Assembly (NCBI RefSeq): GCF_002079055.1
Contig: NC_047490.1
Coordinates: forward strand, 1,302,001 to 1,366,000
Direction: 5' to 3'
Source: Saccharomyces paradoxus
Taxonomy: Eukaryota > Ascomycota > Saccharomycetes > Saccharomycetales > Saccharomycetaceae
DNA: 64,000 nucleotides
Part shown: positions 50,111 to 59,316 of the stretch, in pieces
Layout: each line of letters starts with the position of its first letter
Numbering within the stretch: position 1 is the first letter of the stretch
The notes under the pieces: generated by a model
What the model was told of the DNA's origin: nothing
Seen by the model: the letters and a program-made list of their open reading frames with translations, nothing else
Databases searched by the model: none
Made by a program: the position numbers and the translations under genes

Positions 50111-50785
50111 TCAAGCAATGAATGCCAAAACTAATAAAACTATCAAGACGACAATAAGTAGGCCTATACAGCAATCGTCATATTTTTCTTTGTTTTTTTC
50201 GTAAACCCATTCTAATTGCCTACGGCCTCTGGCCAATTTATTTACAACACTGTCCATACCCTCATCCATATTATCCAACAGCTGTCCCTGATTTTCCAAC
50301 TCGTCCCCCATTGTTTGAGCTTGAATATGCAGATTTTGCATTGTCTTATGAATACCATCCAAATGAACATCCTGTTCCCTTAGCATTTGTTCCTGAAACG
50401 GATTGGACATACCGCCATCATTGTTCTCAGCCATAGTGCTATTGAGTGCTGAATTTTCCATCGTCTCTTCTGAGGGAAGGGTTGTTTGTGTAGATTCTTG
50501 TATTCTTTGGTCAAAACGCAACTTCAAAGCATCAAACTGTTGCTTTATATCTTTGACTTGTGCTTCCCTATCACTAACGTCTTCGTTTTCATCCCTTTTC
50601 ATTACGATTATGCTTCTGTCCAAATCCACTATTGTTTCCTCAACGTCCTTTAGGATGTCTTGTATTTCCTCCTCTTGATCATCATCACCGGCAGTGTTGT
50701 GACGGGTTATGTAATTGCCTATGCGATTCAATTGCTCTTTGGTGTCCTTAACAACCTGCTGAAACGGATCTTCACTGTTGTTCAT
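50111..50785 (-). CDS. TLG1: Tlg1, Qc-SNARE of early endosome/TGN
   Basis: 224 residues, equal to S. cerevisiae Tlg1. It forms SNARE complexes with Tlg2, Vti1 and Snc1/2 for endosome-to-Golgi recycling. The N-terminal three-helix region is at about 1-100. The SNARE motif is at about 130-192 ([20 protein letters not shown], zero-layer Gln in ENQGQLLDN). A single C-terminal anchor ([18 protein letters not shown]) follows. Two Cys directly before the anchor (DDCC) are the sites palmitoylated by Swf1 in S. cerevisiae, which protects Tlg1 from the Tul1 ligase; Asp residues beside them fit that model. Convergent with PKH3. Confidence 0.96.
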   Translation of the reverse strand: MNNSEDPFQQVVKDTKEQLNRIGNYITRHNTAGDDDQEEEIQDILKDVEETIVDLDRSIIVMKRDENEDVSDREAQVKDIKQQFDALKLRFDQRIQESTQTTLPSEETMENSALNSTMAENNDGGMSNPFQEQMLREQDVHLDGIHKTMQNLHIQAQTMGDELENQGQLLDNMDEGMDSVVNKLARGRRQLEWVYEKNKEKYDDCCIGLLIVVLIVLLVLAFIA

Positions 50786-51085
50786 TTGTTAAAACAAGGA
50801 TCTTGGTAATACAGATTTCCAGTCGACCGCCTTCCACGTCTTACTTCAAATTATAAAGAATAACAGAAAAATCAAGTACTGACAAATCTTGTTAGAAAGA
50901 CAGTATATGTTCTGCGGTGTGTCTTCGATTTGTCCTACCTCCAGGTGTTTACTGTTTTATAGCGTAGGTTCGAATATCTTGTGGATAATTAAAAATTCGA
51001 TAGAAAAAGTAAAATAGGTGGTGATCCAAATAAAAAAAGCCTCGATAATTAGGCTTTCCACAAGAGAATTAGAGCAAGTTATACA
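50786..51085. other. Divergent TLG1/SDC1 promoter
   Basis: 300 bp, AT-rich, between two divergent starts. No confident binding site or further gene recognised. Confidence 0.5.
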
Positions 51086-51613
51086 ATGAACGGAAACGAG
51101 AATAGTCCTCGATATAATGAAACTACGGTTCCTACAGTGGGGGATTCTTCGAGTGATACTGATATTCAAGTAGGACAAAATCGAGGTGTAGACACTAAGA
51201 ACTACGATAAACATGATAATAAAGCTTTCGATATGAGTAGTAATCACAATGGTAACTCTGATAACTTACAAATCGACAATGCATCATCTTCTGCAACGAG
51301 GGATTTGAAAAACGTCAAAAGTGTTAACAACCAAAATATAAAACTAGAAGAATCTAGTAACACAAATTCAGTCATAGAAGACTCATCTGAACCTAAAATA
51401 TCTAAATTAGAAAATGTGGACCTTGCAACCACGGTAGGTGGTTCACAAACTAGAAAATACCTGAATGCAAATGTGACGCCGCATTTATTAGCGGGCATGA
51501 GGCTCATAGCCGTACAGCAACCAGATGATCCGTTACGTGTTTTAGGTGAATATCTAATCGAGCAAAGCAACATACTGAAAAGTGGAGAAAACGAGAGTAA
51601 TGCTAGTATATGA
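51086..51613 (+). CDS. SDC1: Sdc1, COMPASS subunit (DPY-30 homologue)
   Basis: 175 residues, equal to S. cerevisiae Sdc1. Subunit of the Set1/COMPASS histone H3 Lys4 methyltransferase that binds Bre2. The N-terminal 115 residues are polar, Asn/Ser/Asp-rich and probably disordered. The conserved DPY-30 dimerisation motif is at about 122-166 (RKYLNANVTPHLLAGMRLIA then PDDPLRVLGEYLIEQS). The frame is complete. Convergent with UGO1. Confidence 0.96.
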   Translation: MNGNENSPRYNETTVPTVGDSSSDTDIQVGQNRGVDTKNYDKHDNKAFDMSSNHNGNSDNLQIDNASSSATRDLKNVKSVNNQNIKLEESSNTNSVIEDSSEPKISKLENVDLATTVGGSQTRKYLNANVTPHLLAGMRLIAVQQPDDPLRVLGEYLIEQSNILKSGENESNASI

Positions 51614-51781
51614 GAACCATAATTTATATAAATATACATGTGTATTTATTCTTACTAAATTATTAAACCTTTGGATATAGACAAGTCGTGGACGTAGATT
51701 GAATACAAAAAAATGCGGGGGGAAAGGGCCATTGAAACACCATGGATATATATAGAAGAATCTTTCGGGGACTATACAAGC

Positions 51782-53293
51782 TCAGAACTTCTCTTGTTCC
51801 ATGTCGATCTCAACTTTATTCATCATTTGTAACCCATATCCGCAAATTAAACTAATAACGCCAACTTTCCAACCGTTCCAAAGTTGGCCTCTATTCGTTT
51901 TAGAATTGTTTCTTATCACATCCCAGATGCCATTGTATTTTTTTGGCTTTACTATCAATTCAGTAGAATCTACTTTAAATGATAGCCGCTGATCGTTCAA
52001 CAGGTAGTTTAACTGACAGCGACGTAGCAGGTTCTCCAATGGCAACTTAATAAATAGTTCAAGCGATTTGGACAAAAACTTCATCGTATTATAAATGACA
52101 GTTTGAGAGTATTTTTCGATATGGAATTGGTTGTAAATGACTAAGTCAAATAGTTTATTGAAAAAGCTATTATTGATAGATTGAAGAATGGTTAGAGACC
52201 ACATATCTAATGGAATGGAAACACCGTTTTTACGCCATGACCAGCATCTGATTAACTGTCTCAAGCTTCTAGTATTTGTAATTCTATTCTTTCCATTTGC
52301 CTTGGCATTCTTCTTTCTCTTAAATGATGTAACTATTAATCTAGTTCTTATCAAGTCCACAGGTAGCAATATAATACTGGTGAATACTCCTGCACCTAAG
52401 GCTAGGATGAAAGACTTAGAAATATCCGAGGAGTTTATAACCTCCATAAAGTATGGGTCAGGAACACCTAAAAAAGACGAAAATAATCCTGTGAACCAGG
52501 TATCAATGCTCAGGGAAAGGAAATTGTAAATAAAAGTCGTGTTGTTGGCCTTCCATAAACCACGAATACCTTCTTGATCAAATAGGGCGTTAATTACGTC
52601 GATTGTATGTAAAGACTGAGGCGCAATAGTTAAGGAAATATCGGTAAGTTCAGAATGTGAACGGTCAGTCTCTTTGGTCGTAATAGGAGCAGTGGAGTTT
52701 GCCTCAGCCATTTTTCTTTCTATAGGAAAGAAATCTATTTCCTCCTCGTCGTAACCATATTCTTCTTCTCCCTCCCTCGCAGTAGCATCTCGTTCCTTAT
52801 CCTGCAAGATTATTGGTGGTTGTGGTTTACTCGTGTCAACTGTGGTTTTGGATATTTGAAACTCACCCACTTGGGTAAGTAGCCTTGCTACATCAAAAGG
52901 TTGTTGGATGAGCAATTGAAAATATTTCCTGAAAAACATATCCAGCAGTTGCTCAAATATTTTTCGCCATTTCTGGAGGTTAATCAGTTCTGCCCATTCA
53001 AAGTTATTCAGACTAGTTATTTCACCATTACTTCCCTCAAGTGACAAACCATCGTTTATTGAATTTGACAATTTCTTCATTGGGGAACTTTTAAACAATG
53101 CATTAGCCATTCTCTTTGTAGCGGGAGATGAGTTGATAACGTTTAATTTAGAAGCTATTGTGTATCCGTGCGGATCTACTACACCTTCATCAGGCTTGAA
53201 AACAGCGCTGTACCCCGCATTGAAAGAATCAGGATCATAATAAGGCCGTATCTGCGCCCTTGATGTTGCCTCCGTGACATTATTATTGTTCAT
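51782..53293 (-). CDS. UGO1: Ugo1, mitochondrial outer-membrane fusion protein
   Basis: 503 residues (S. cerevisiae 502). A degenerate member of the mitochondrial carrier family in the outer membrane, linking Fzo1 and Mgm1 during mitochondrial fusion. Modified carrier motifs are visible: IQQPFDVARLL at about 124 and ILLPVDLIRTRLIV at about 300 (P-x-D-x-x-R type). Membrane segments lie around 245-265, 285-310 and near 470-490 (VGVISLICGYGLQMM). An acidic loop with EEEYGYDEEEIDFFP lies near 178. The cytosolic N-terminus carries the Fzo1-binding region in S. cerevisiae. The frame is complete. Confidence 0.96.
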   Translation of the reverse strand: MNNNNVTEATSRAQIRPYYDPDSFNAGYSAVFKPDEGVVDPHGYTIASKLNVINSSPATKRMANALFKSSPMKKLSNSINDGLSLEGSNGEITSLNNFEWAELINLQKWRKIFEQLLDMFFRKYFQLLIQQPFDVARLLTQVGEFQISKTTVDTSKPQPPIILQDKERDATAREGEEEYGYDEEEIDFFPIERKMAEANSTAPITTKETDRSHSELTDISLTIAPQSLHTIDVINALFDQEGIRGLWKANNTTFIYNFLSLSIDTWFTGLFSSFLGVPDPYFMEVINSSDISKSFILALGAGVFTSIILLPVDLIRTRLIVTSFKRKKNAKANGKNRITNTRSLRQLIRCWSWRKNGVSIPLDMWSLTILQSINNSFFNKLFDLVIYNQFHIEKYSQTVIYNTMKFLSKSLELFIKLPLENLLRRCQLNYLLNDQRLSFKVDSTELIVKPKKYNGIWDVIRNNSKTNRGQLWNGWKVGVISLICGYGLQMMNKVEIDMEQEKF

Positions 53294-53845
53294 TGAGGAG
53301 TTGACTTTAACCTATATTATTGGAAACTGCAAGTTCGTAAACAGAATTAAGACAAACCAAATGAGATTCTTTTCCTCGCTACCTTTGCAGTCCTAAAAAA
53401 TAATCGGTGGAAAAGAGTTTAGTGCCATATCCATGTCAAGTTTCCTATTCCACCTTGTTTTTCCCAATTTTTTTTCAATTTGAAGACTACGTCCTCAACC
53501 ACCCAGTCTTTTTTGCACCCACACATATATATTTTTTTTGGGTGAAAGGAGGTATTCTTTTTGTTTTTCATGGAGATATTCCACATTAGTCCGTGCAACA
53601 GTGCTTTTTAGGCGGAAACCTTTGGAAGTCGGCACTGGCCACAGCTAGTGTATTGTCTTTTGGCGGTACCTGTTCAAGCCAGATCTCTGCCTAGATTGTG
53701 CCGAGAGTATACTGAAACTTTTTGCCTTTCCACGTCAGTTTTATAATATCGAAAGTACAATATACACATTTAACGGTTTGACCCTAATGACTATTATGGC
53801 GTTCTTAGTGAAAAGAAAGAGTCGCACAAAGAAATCAATATAACC
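53294..53845. other. Divergent UGO1/RPL27B promoter
   Basis: 552 bp. It contains a Rap1 site (53515-53526), a weaker Rap1-like CAACCACCCAGTC just before it, a T run next to it, and AT-rich DNA before RPL27B. No other gene. Confidence 0.65.
53515..53526 (+). promoter_or_regulatory. Rap1 site upstream of RPL27B
   Basis: GCACCCACACAT matches the Rap1 consensus, about 320 bp upstream of the RPL27B ATG and followed by a T-rich stretch, the usual order in ribosomal protein promoters. Confidence 0.75.
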
Positions 53846-54633
53846 ATGGCTAAATTTTTGAAAGCAGGCAAAGTTGGTACGTAAATTTAATAGAATAATC
53901 GCTTTAACTAAGATATCAAATAAAAGGGAACTTTCAGATGCATAGGACGGAGGATTGTACAATCTGAGGGGCAAATAATGCGGAAAGTAGTGCATATTAT
54001 TACTGTTATTGTGGAAGATATCAATTGTGTTCGTAAAGGAGAGTGGATAAATAGGGACACCACTTTCATTACCAATCAAGTGGATCTGCAGAAGGCGTAT
54101 ACAAAACGCTCTTATCATTTCAGTGGATTGAATAGGTAGAGCTTTGATTGATATTAATTTGGCAGAGAATAAAATAATAAAACCACTTTTCTCTTTTATT
54201 AAGGTATTATCACAAATGGAAAAACTTACTAACAATTTCTCGTGTTATCATAGCTGTCGTTGTTCGTGGTCGTTACGCCGGTAAGAAGGTTGTTATCGTT
54301 AAGCCACACGATGAGGGTTCCAAATCTCACCCATTCGGTCACGCTTTGGTTGCCGGTATTGAAAGATACCCATTAAAGGTCACCAAGAAACACGGTGCCA
54401 AGAAGGTTGCTAAGAGAACTAAGATCAAGCCATTCATCAAGGTCGTCAACTACAATCACTTATTGCCAACCAGATACACTTTGGATGTCGAAGCTTTCAA
54501 GAGCGTTGTATCTACTGAAACTTTTGAACAACCATCCCAACGTGAAGAAGCCAAAAAGGTTGTAAAGAAGGCTTTTGAAGAAAGACACCAAGCTGGTAAA
54601 AACCAATGGTTCTTCTCCAAGTTGAGATTTTAA
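53846..54633 (+). CDS. RPL27B: Ribosomal protein eL27 (Rpl27B), spliced
   Basis: 136 residues after splicing. Exon 1 is 53846-53876 ([10 protein letters not shown] and one base of the next codon). The intron is 53877-54253 (377 nt) with 5' splice site GTACGT, branch point TACTAAC at 54227-54233 and 3' site ATAG. Exon 2 is 54254-54633. The product [20 protein letters not shown] and onward is the yeast eL27 sequence to the C-terminal [11 protein letters not shown]. The B copy is named from its position between UGO1 and TRS31. The 5' splice site deviates from GTATGT in the same way as that of RPS17B. Confidence 0.97.
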
Positions 54634-54989
54634 TAATCTTTTCTTTGTCTAAAAACTTACTTTTTTCTGTGTACTATTATTATTTTCATAATGCAGTTTA
54701 TCCTTCACATAATTAAAAATTCATATTGTATAAACTAAAACAAACACTACCACTAAATACTCGGTCATCTATCTGCCGTGTCGGTTATAACATGATGCCC
54801 AGCGGAGTACTGGATAATTATTCGCTATTTAGCCCTAAAAACTTTCCCTCGAGCACTGCGTGCAAAATGACATTATGGCATTATTCTTTTTTTTTAGCAT
54901 CCTCACGTATAAAAAGGAAAGATTTTGAAATTATTATCAATCCTTCCGTAAGGTATTAATATTTCTCGTTTGTGAATTTCAAAGGGTCA
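54634..54989. other. RPL27B 3' region and snR13 promoter
   Basis: 356 bp. RPL27B 3' end, then a TATAAAAA box at 54908-54915, about 80 bp before the predicted snR13 5' end, as expected of an independently transcribed RNA polymerase II snoRNA gene. A 77-codon frame here looks random. Confidence 0.6.
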
Positions 54990-55123
54990 GGAAGTTTTTT
55001 CCTTTTTATATGATGAATATGAGTGCATTTGGCTCGAGTTGCTGTTTGGCTTTCGCCAAATCAGTAACGGTGTGGAAAAACTCAAGCTACCTTTTTTTAC
55101 TTTTATCTGACCTTTTAACTTCC
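54990..55123 (+). ncRNA. SNR13: C/D box snoRNA snR13
   Basis: A box C/D RNA of roughly 124-134 nt. Box C ATGATGA is at 55010-55016 and box D CTGA at 55107-55110. A terminal stem GGAAGTT (54990-54996) pairs with AACTTCC (55117-55123). The guide GCATTTGGCT (55025-55034) is complementary to the conserved 25S rRNA stretch AGCCAAATGC, the snR13 target (A2280/A2281). A second segment GCTACCTT (55086-55093) pairs with the adjoining AAGGTAGC of 25S rRNA. A perfect hairpin TTTGGC-TTTC-GCCAAA is at 55045-55060. Position between RPL27B and TRS31 matches S. cerevisiae. Exact ends are estimated. Confidence 0.9.
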
Positions 55124-55125
55124 CT

Positions 55126-55158
55126 GTAGAAACTCTTAGTAGTCTTATTGTATTGTAG
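55126..55158 (+). terminator. Nrd1/Nab3-type snoRNA terminator
   Basis: Directly after snR13, three GTAG (55126, 55139, 55155) and two TCTT (55134, 55143) motifs occur in 33 bp. Nrd1 binds GUAG/A and Nab3 binds UCUU, and such clusters end non-coding transcription by RNA polymerase II with Sen1 in S. cerevisiae. Confidence 0.7.
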
Positions 55159-55394
55159 CGTTGCATATGTAGAGCATAAATATTTTTCTTTTTGAAAGAT
55201 GTTAGTGCGTGGGGTTTGGCTTGTTCATTTTATTTGTGTTATCCTTTATTTACTTGTAAAAAAACTAAACTGACGAGATTTATGCAAAGCTTGAAGAAAA
55301 TTAACTACTGTAAACTTTGCAAGAAAGGAAACACGAAAGTAATAGAAACCACGGATACCACGGCATTCGCTATCTACTATATTGTAGTACCATT

Positions 55395-56246
55395 ATGTCT
55401 CAAAGAATAATCCAACCAAGTGCATCTGATCAGCAATTCCAAGGTAAGTCTGATGGATATGAATACACTGTTGGGCCCAAGCAAGCAATAACAAGCGAAA
55501 CTTCTACAGCCTATATGCCCTCCAGAATATACTCAGACTCTCTTCTTTTCAAAAGGCAAGAAGTGTCTTTATCAGCAATGGCTTTTTTGTTTCAGGAAAT
55601 GATTTCACAGCTGCACAGAACGTGCAAAACTACTGGCGATTTTGAAAATAAATTGAGCGATTATGGCCACGACATTGGGATCCGTCTCTTGGAGTTGTTG
55701 AACTTTAGAGCTTCCGTCGCTCCGAGTTCTCTTCCTAGGGCGTCTGCTTTCCTTTCACAAGGCGATTCTTCTTCAAAGTTATTAAATGCATCAAATTCAT
55801 CAGGCATATTGTCTAACTCCAGTACCACGACTTCTGCTTCCGCTAATGAACGACTTCAAGAAAAGCAAACAGAGTCATTGTCCAACTACATTACGAAGAT
55901 GAGGCGCCGTGATCTGAAAATTCTTGATATACTTCAATTCATTCATGGCACCTTATGGTCGTATCTTTTTAATCACGTAAGTGATGATTTGGTCAAGTCT
56001 TCAGAACGTGATAATGAATATATGATAGTAGATAACTTCCCCACCTTAACCCAGTTTATCCCGCGTGAAAACGTTTCTTGTGAGTACTTCGTCTGTGGTA
56101 TTATTAAAGGGTTCCTATTCAATGCTGGATTCCCGTGTGGCGTTACAGCACATCGAATGCCTCAAGATGGACATAGTCAACGAACCGTGTATTTGATTCA
56201 GTTTGACAGGCAAGTGCTTGAACGGGAAGGTTTGAGATTTGCCTAA
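55395..56246 (+). CDS. TRS31: Trs31, TRAPP complex subunit
   Basis: 283 residues from the ATG at 55395 (MSQRIIQPSA), equal to S. cerevisiae Trs31. The frame is open 26 codons upstream but without an ATG, so this start is preferred. Subunit of the TRAPP II/III tethering complexes and core GEF for Ypt1/Ypt31 at the Golgi. The Bet3-like fold is seen in MAFLFQEMISQLHRTCKT, YGHDIGIRLLELLNFR and the C-terminal EYFVCGIIKGFLFNAGFPC. A Ser/Asn-rich insert lies at about 115-165, as in the budding-yeast protein. Converges on PRP3. Confidence 0.96.
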   Translation: MSQRIIQPSASDQQFQGKSDGYEYTVGPKQAITSETSTAYMPSRIYSDSLLFKRQEVSLSAMAFLFQEMISQLHRTCKTTGDFENKLSDYGHDIGIRLLELLNFRASVAPSSLPRASAFLSQGDSSSKLLNASNSSGILSNSSTTTSASANERLQEKQTESLSNYITKMRRRDLKILDILQFIHGTLWSYLFNHVSDDLVKSSERDNEYMIVDNFPTLTQFIPRENVSCEYFVCGIIKGFLFNAGFPCGVTAHRMPQDGHSQRTVYLIQFDRQVLEREGLRFA

Positions 56247-56545
56247 TAATATCTCAAAACATCGGTAAATATATGAAAACAAAGAAAAGATAAAGAGTTT
56301 GTACATATACTGTTGCTTTTATAGACATAGGCTCATATATTCATCATAAAGAATTATTCCTTTGATTATCCATTTCTATAATGTACCTTTGTCAATGTAG
56401 CCCCATTTTTTTTTTATGTTTTGGAACATTTTCGTACTAAGAAGAAATTAAGTGATTTATAGTAGAATGATATATAATATTAAATGAGTTGAGAGTGTTA
56501 CATATAATTTATATGCAACAAAGAATATCATTTCAGACACCTGTA

Positions 56546-57952
56546 TCACGTTTGAACTGGTGAGTAAAAATGCTCCGAATCAAACTGACCCAGCGTACGT
56601 ATTAAAGAATCCTGATCATTGCATACTTTCATAAACCAGCCTTTAAATTTACAATCTTTTAAATAGCCTTCCCACTTCTTCGCTATCGAATTATTATGCA
56701 TGTCCATCTTTATATTACCAGTATTTGTGCGCAACTCGAAGTCTTCATTCCATTTTATCCTCTTCATCACCAAATTTTCATAAAATTTGCACGATTTTTC
56801 GTCACCTACAACTATGATTATTCCTGGCCCGTCGTCACGTATGCGAAGGCATAAACCCTTCAATGATAACTCTTTACTGTTCATCTTCAACTTAAACCTT
56901 ATTTTTGGGTTCTGCAAGTTTTTAAACTGGAACACCTTACAATAGTATATTGTTGGCTTTTCATTGCTCATATTGACTGCTTCTTTTCTTCTTTTAATAG
57001 CCTCTTCGCGTCTCCTTTCGTTTTCTTCCAAATGCTTTCTTTTCCTGAGTTCTACTTCGTCTTTCACTCCTTTTTCCCAAGCAGTTGGATCCGTTATGTT
57101 TTGGTCATTCTCGTAGACACTCATCATGTTGCTTAGTTTAACTTTCGGTTCAGGCTTAGGTAATAGTCCTAACTTAATCTTCACCTCCAGTGCTTCTCTT
57201 ACCATCTTCCTTCTATTTCTCCTTAATCTTTTCCTTTCATGCTGTGTTAGATATGCTTTAGTCGATACCTTCGCCTCGTTAATTTTTTCAGGCAAAGGAT
57301 GTGTTACATATCTTATAGAGGGATGCTCATCATCATCATCGTCTTGTTCATCAACATCGCCTGCTGGCTTTTCTTCGACGGGCGATGTGCCCTTCATGTT
57401 ATACTTTTCCATCACCTCACCCTTCTCATCCAAATAAACCGTGTCCCACCATTCATAGCCATGGTTATTATTATAGTATGTTTCAAACTTTGACAAATTT
57501 AGTACGAACTTATCCTCATGTAATTTTAAGTTGGGCAAATCACCTGATTCGATTAATTTTTCTTTTTCCTTCTCGTCTTCTTCCTGTTTTAGTTTTATTT
57601 CAAATTCTTTCTCCTTCTGATGCTTTTGTAATATTCTTTCTTCGGCAATTCTCTTGCTGATTTCTCCCTTTTTGTAAAACTTCAGACCTCGTTCATAACG
57701 CCTATTAATTCTACTCGACGAGCTTGGATCATGTGGGTCACTTAGATACGGATTTTCACCAGTTTGATAGTTTCTTCGGATTAGATTCAAATTCGAAGAC
57801 TTTAAGGCTGAGTGAAGCTCTGTTTTCAAACCACGGCCCTGAAACCCTCCTTCATCATTGGTAGTTTCTTCACGCCGTAAGAAACTTGGCTCATAATGTG
57901 TGTTATATTGACGTTTTGAACTGACTTTTTTATACGTATTCCGTGGAGGCAT
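56546..57952 (-). CDS. PRP3: Prp3, U4/U6 snRNP splicing factor
   Basis: 468 residues (S. cerevisiae 469). Binds U4/U6 and U6 RNA with Prp4 and is needed for U4/U6.U5 tri-snRNP assembly. The N-terminal half is charged and extended. The central PRP3 domain is at about 90-320 (YDRGL-like [51 protein letters not shown]). The C-terminal ferredoxin-like DUF1115 domain is at about 335-468, with [20 protein letters not shown] at its start. The frame is complete. Spp41, encoded upstream in this window, was reported to affect PRP3 expression. Confidence 0.96.
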   Translation of the reverse strand: MPPRNTYKKVSSKRQYNTHYEPSFLRREETTNDEGGFQGRGLKTELHSALKSSNLNLIRRNYQTGENPYLSDPHDPSSSSRINRRYERGLKFYKKGEISKRIAEERILQKHQKEKEFEIKLKQEEDEKEKEKLIESGDLPNLKLHEDKFVLNLSKFETYYNNNHGYEWWDTVYLDEKGEVMEKYNMKGTSPVEEKPAGDVDEQDDDDDEHPSIRYVTHPLPEKINEAKVSTKAYLTQHERKRLRRNRRKMVREALEVKIKLGLLPKPEPKVKLSNMMSVYENDQNITDPTAWEKGVKDEVELRKRKHLEENERRREEAIKRRKEAVNMSNEKPTIYYCKVFQFKNLQNPKIRFKLKMNSKELSLKGLCLRIRDDGPGIIIVVGDEKSCKFYENLVMKRIKWNEDFELRTNTGNIKMDMHNNSIAKKWEGYLKDCKFKGWFMKVCNDQDSLIRTLGQFDSEHFYSPVQT

Positions 57953-59316
57953 TCTTTAAGCTAACCCAGTAGATCCCGTGATGATTTCTGAGATTCTTTT
58001 GATGCTTTTTAAGTCATCTGGCATCAGATACTTTACTGCCTAGTATTCCCTGTTGTTGGCCAGTGCGGGATCCGGTAAGAAAAACGCAGATAGATATAGA
58101 TGATAATATTAAAGTTTAAACTGAAAAAAAGCGAAGTTAAGAAACTCTCTTTGGATCATAGACTTTCATTCAAAACTCATGAAAACAATTCACAGTCCCT
58201 GGCCAGGGGTCAAAAGCACTACTTACTGGCGAAATGATATACTATCAACGGCTTCATCAGAGGAGTAATTTCTGTCCTTCTTGTTTCGGCGAATATACTG
58301 CAGTCAAGTACTATTCAAAGTGAAGTCTGAGGAAGAAGGAAACTGGTGATAATCAATTTTCTTGCCTTATATATGCAGATCTTATCTAAAGCTCTTTTGA
58401 TAAGACTAACTGCTCACTATATTGCACAGCAATCAGAGCTGGAAGGACTTTTGTAACACAATCATCCGTCTTACGTCTTATAAAATTGCAGGGCACTGCG
58501 GGGACCCCGTTAGGAGTTAGTAGTTAATATAAATTAATATAAAATGAATAATACTTATATATATAAATTAAAACTTCCGATGCTTTCCTATAAGGAAAGT
58601 TGCTAGTATCACCTGAAAGGAGAATAACAAGTTCTGTCAACTTCTTCTATTAAATAATTACCGAGAAAGCTATCAAGGGGAAATAAAACTCATTCGAACA
58701 TAATAGTGCTATGTCAGGCTTTTTTAACACTAAAATCATTGCGGTTATCATTTTCTTCCATTGCCAATAGTATGATTACGAGTTTTACTAGTGGTGGTAT
58801 GTAAGTAGCACTTTTTTAGATCAATGTGCTCTCCAGAACGGATCGGCATAGCAACAAATTGGGGAAGCACTACAGAAGATAGGATGTCTTGAAGAATCTC
58901 TCTTTCAAGAATGTGGTTTTCTCTTCCGTAAATCCCTGTTTCTCCTCAACGAGCCGATTCTGGTCCCACATATACCTGTTGAACCCTGCAATTGTGGTAG
59001 GCTACGTAACCGTGTAACTTTATCCTTATTATAATGATTTTACAATTAGCCAAAATTGAATTACTTTAATAAACTCATTTTACACATAATATGGTGGGAA
59101 GTACGAATAGCCGCCGTACTTTCGCTGCCTCTATTTATTTGGGGCTTCATTGCGAACATAATGGTGGAACTCCAACGTCATTTTATACCAGTGTAGGGTA
59201 TTGAATGTCATTTTTATTGATTGATATGTACATTACACGTTATGCATAGAAGGCACAAAGTCATACAAATATTATAGGAATTTAAATCGGATTAATACAT
59301 AAAAATTCGAGATCAA
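57953..59316. other. Long PRP3-JIP4 intergenic region
   Basis: 1364 bp between the PRP3 start and the 3' end of JIP4, the largest gene-free stretch here. No ORF with protein features and no tRNA gene seen. It contains a degenerate delta-like LTR relic near 58510-58680, which may explain the extra length. The last 250 bp before JIP4 are AT-rich 3' DNA. Confidence 0.6.
58510..58680 (+). repeat. Probable degenerate delta-type LTR relic
   Basis: Collinear, gapped resemblance to the middle and right part of delta LTRs. TTAGGAGTTAGTAGTTAATA followed by ATATAAAATGAATAATA parallels the delta TAGGATCAATGAATATTA..ATATAAAATGATGATAAT. Then TTTCCTATAAGGAAAGTTGC and TAGTATCACCTG parallels ATTCCTA..CTCGAGGAGAACTTCTAGTATATTCTG, with TCAAC and AATTACC following. 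No clear left end or target duplication. An old, heavily changed solo LTR is the likely source; not certain by eye. Confidence 0.4.

Noticed and set aside
53741-54235. 164-codon antisense frame through the RPL27B intron
   Set aside because: It has no ATG at its 5' end, lies opposite an intron with intact splice signals, and shows AT-driven Ile/Leu/Phe-rich composition.
55317-55394. 26-codon N-terminal extension of Trs31
   Set aside because: No ATG begins the extension, and the start at 55395 gives the family length of 283 residues.
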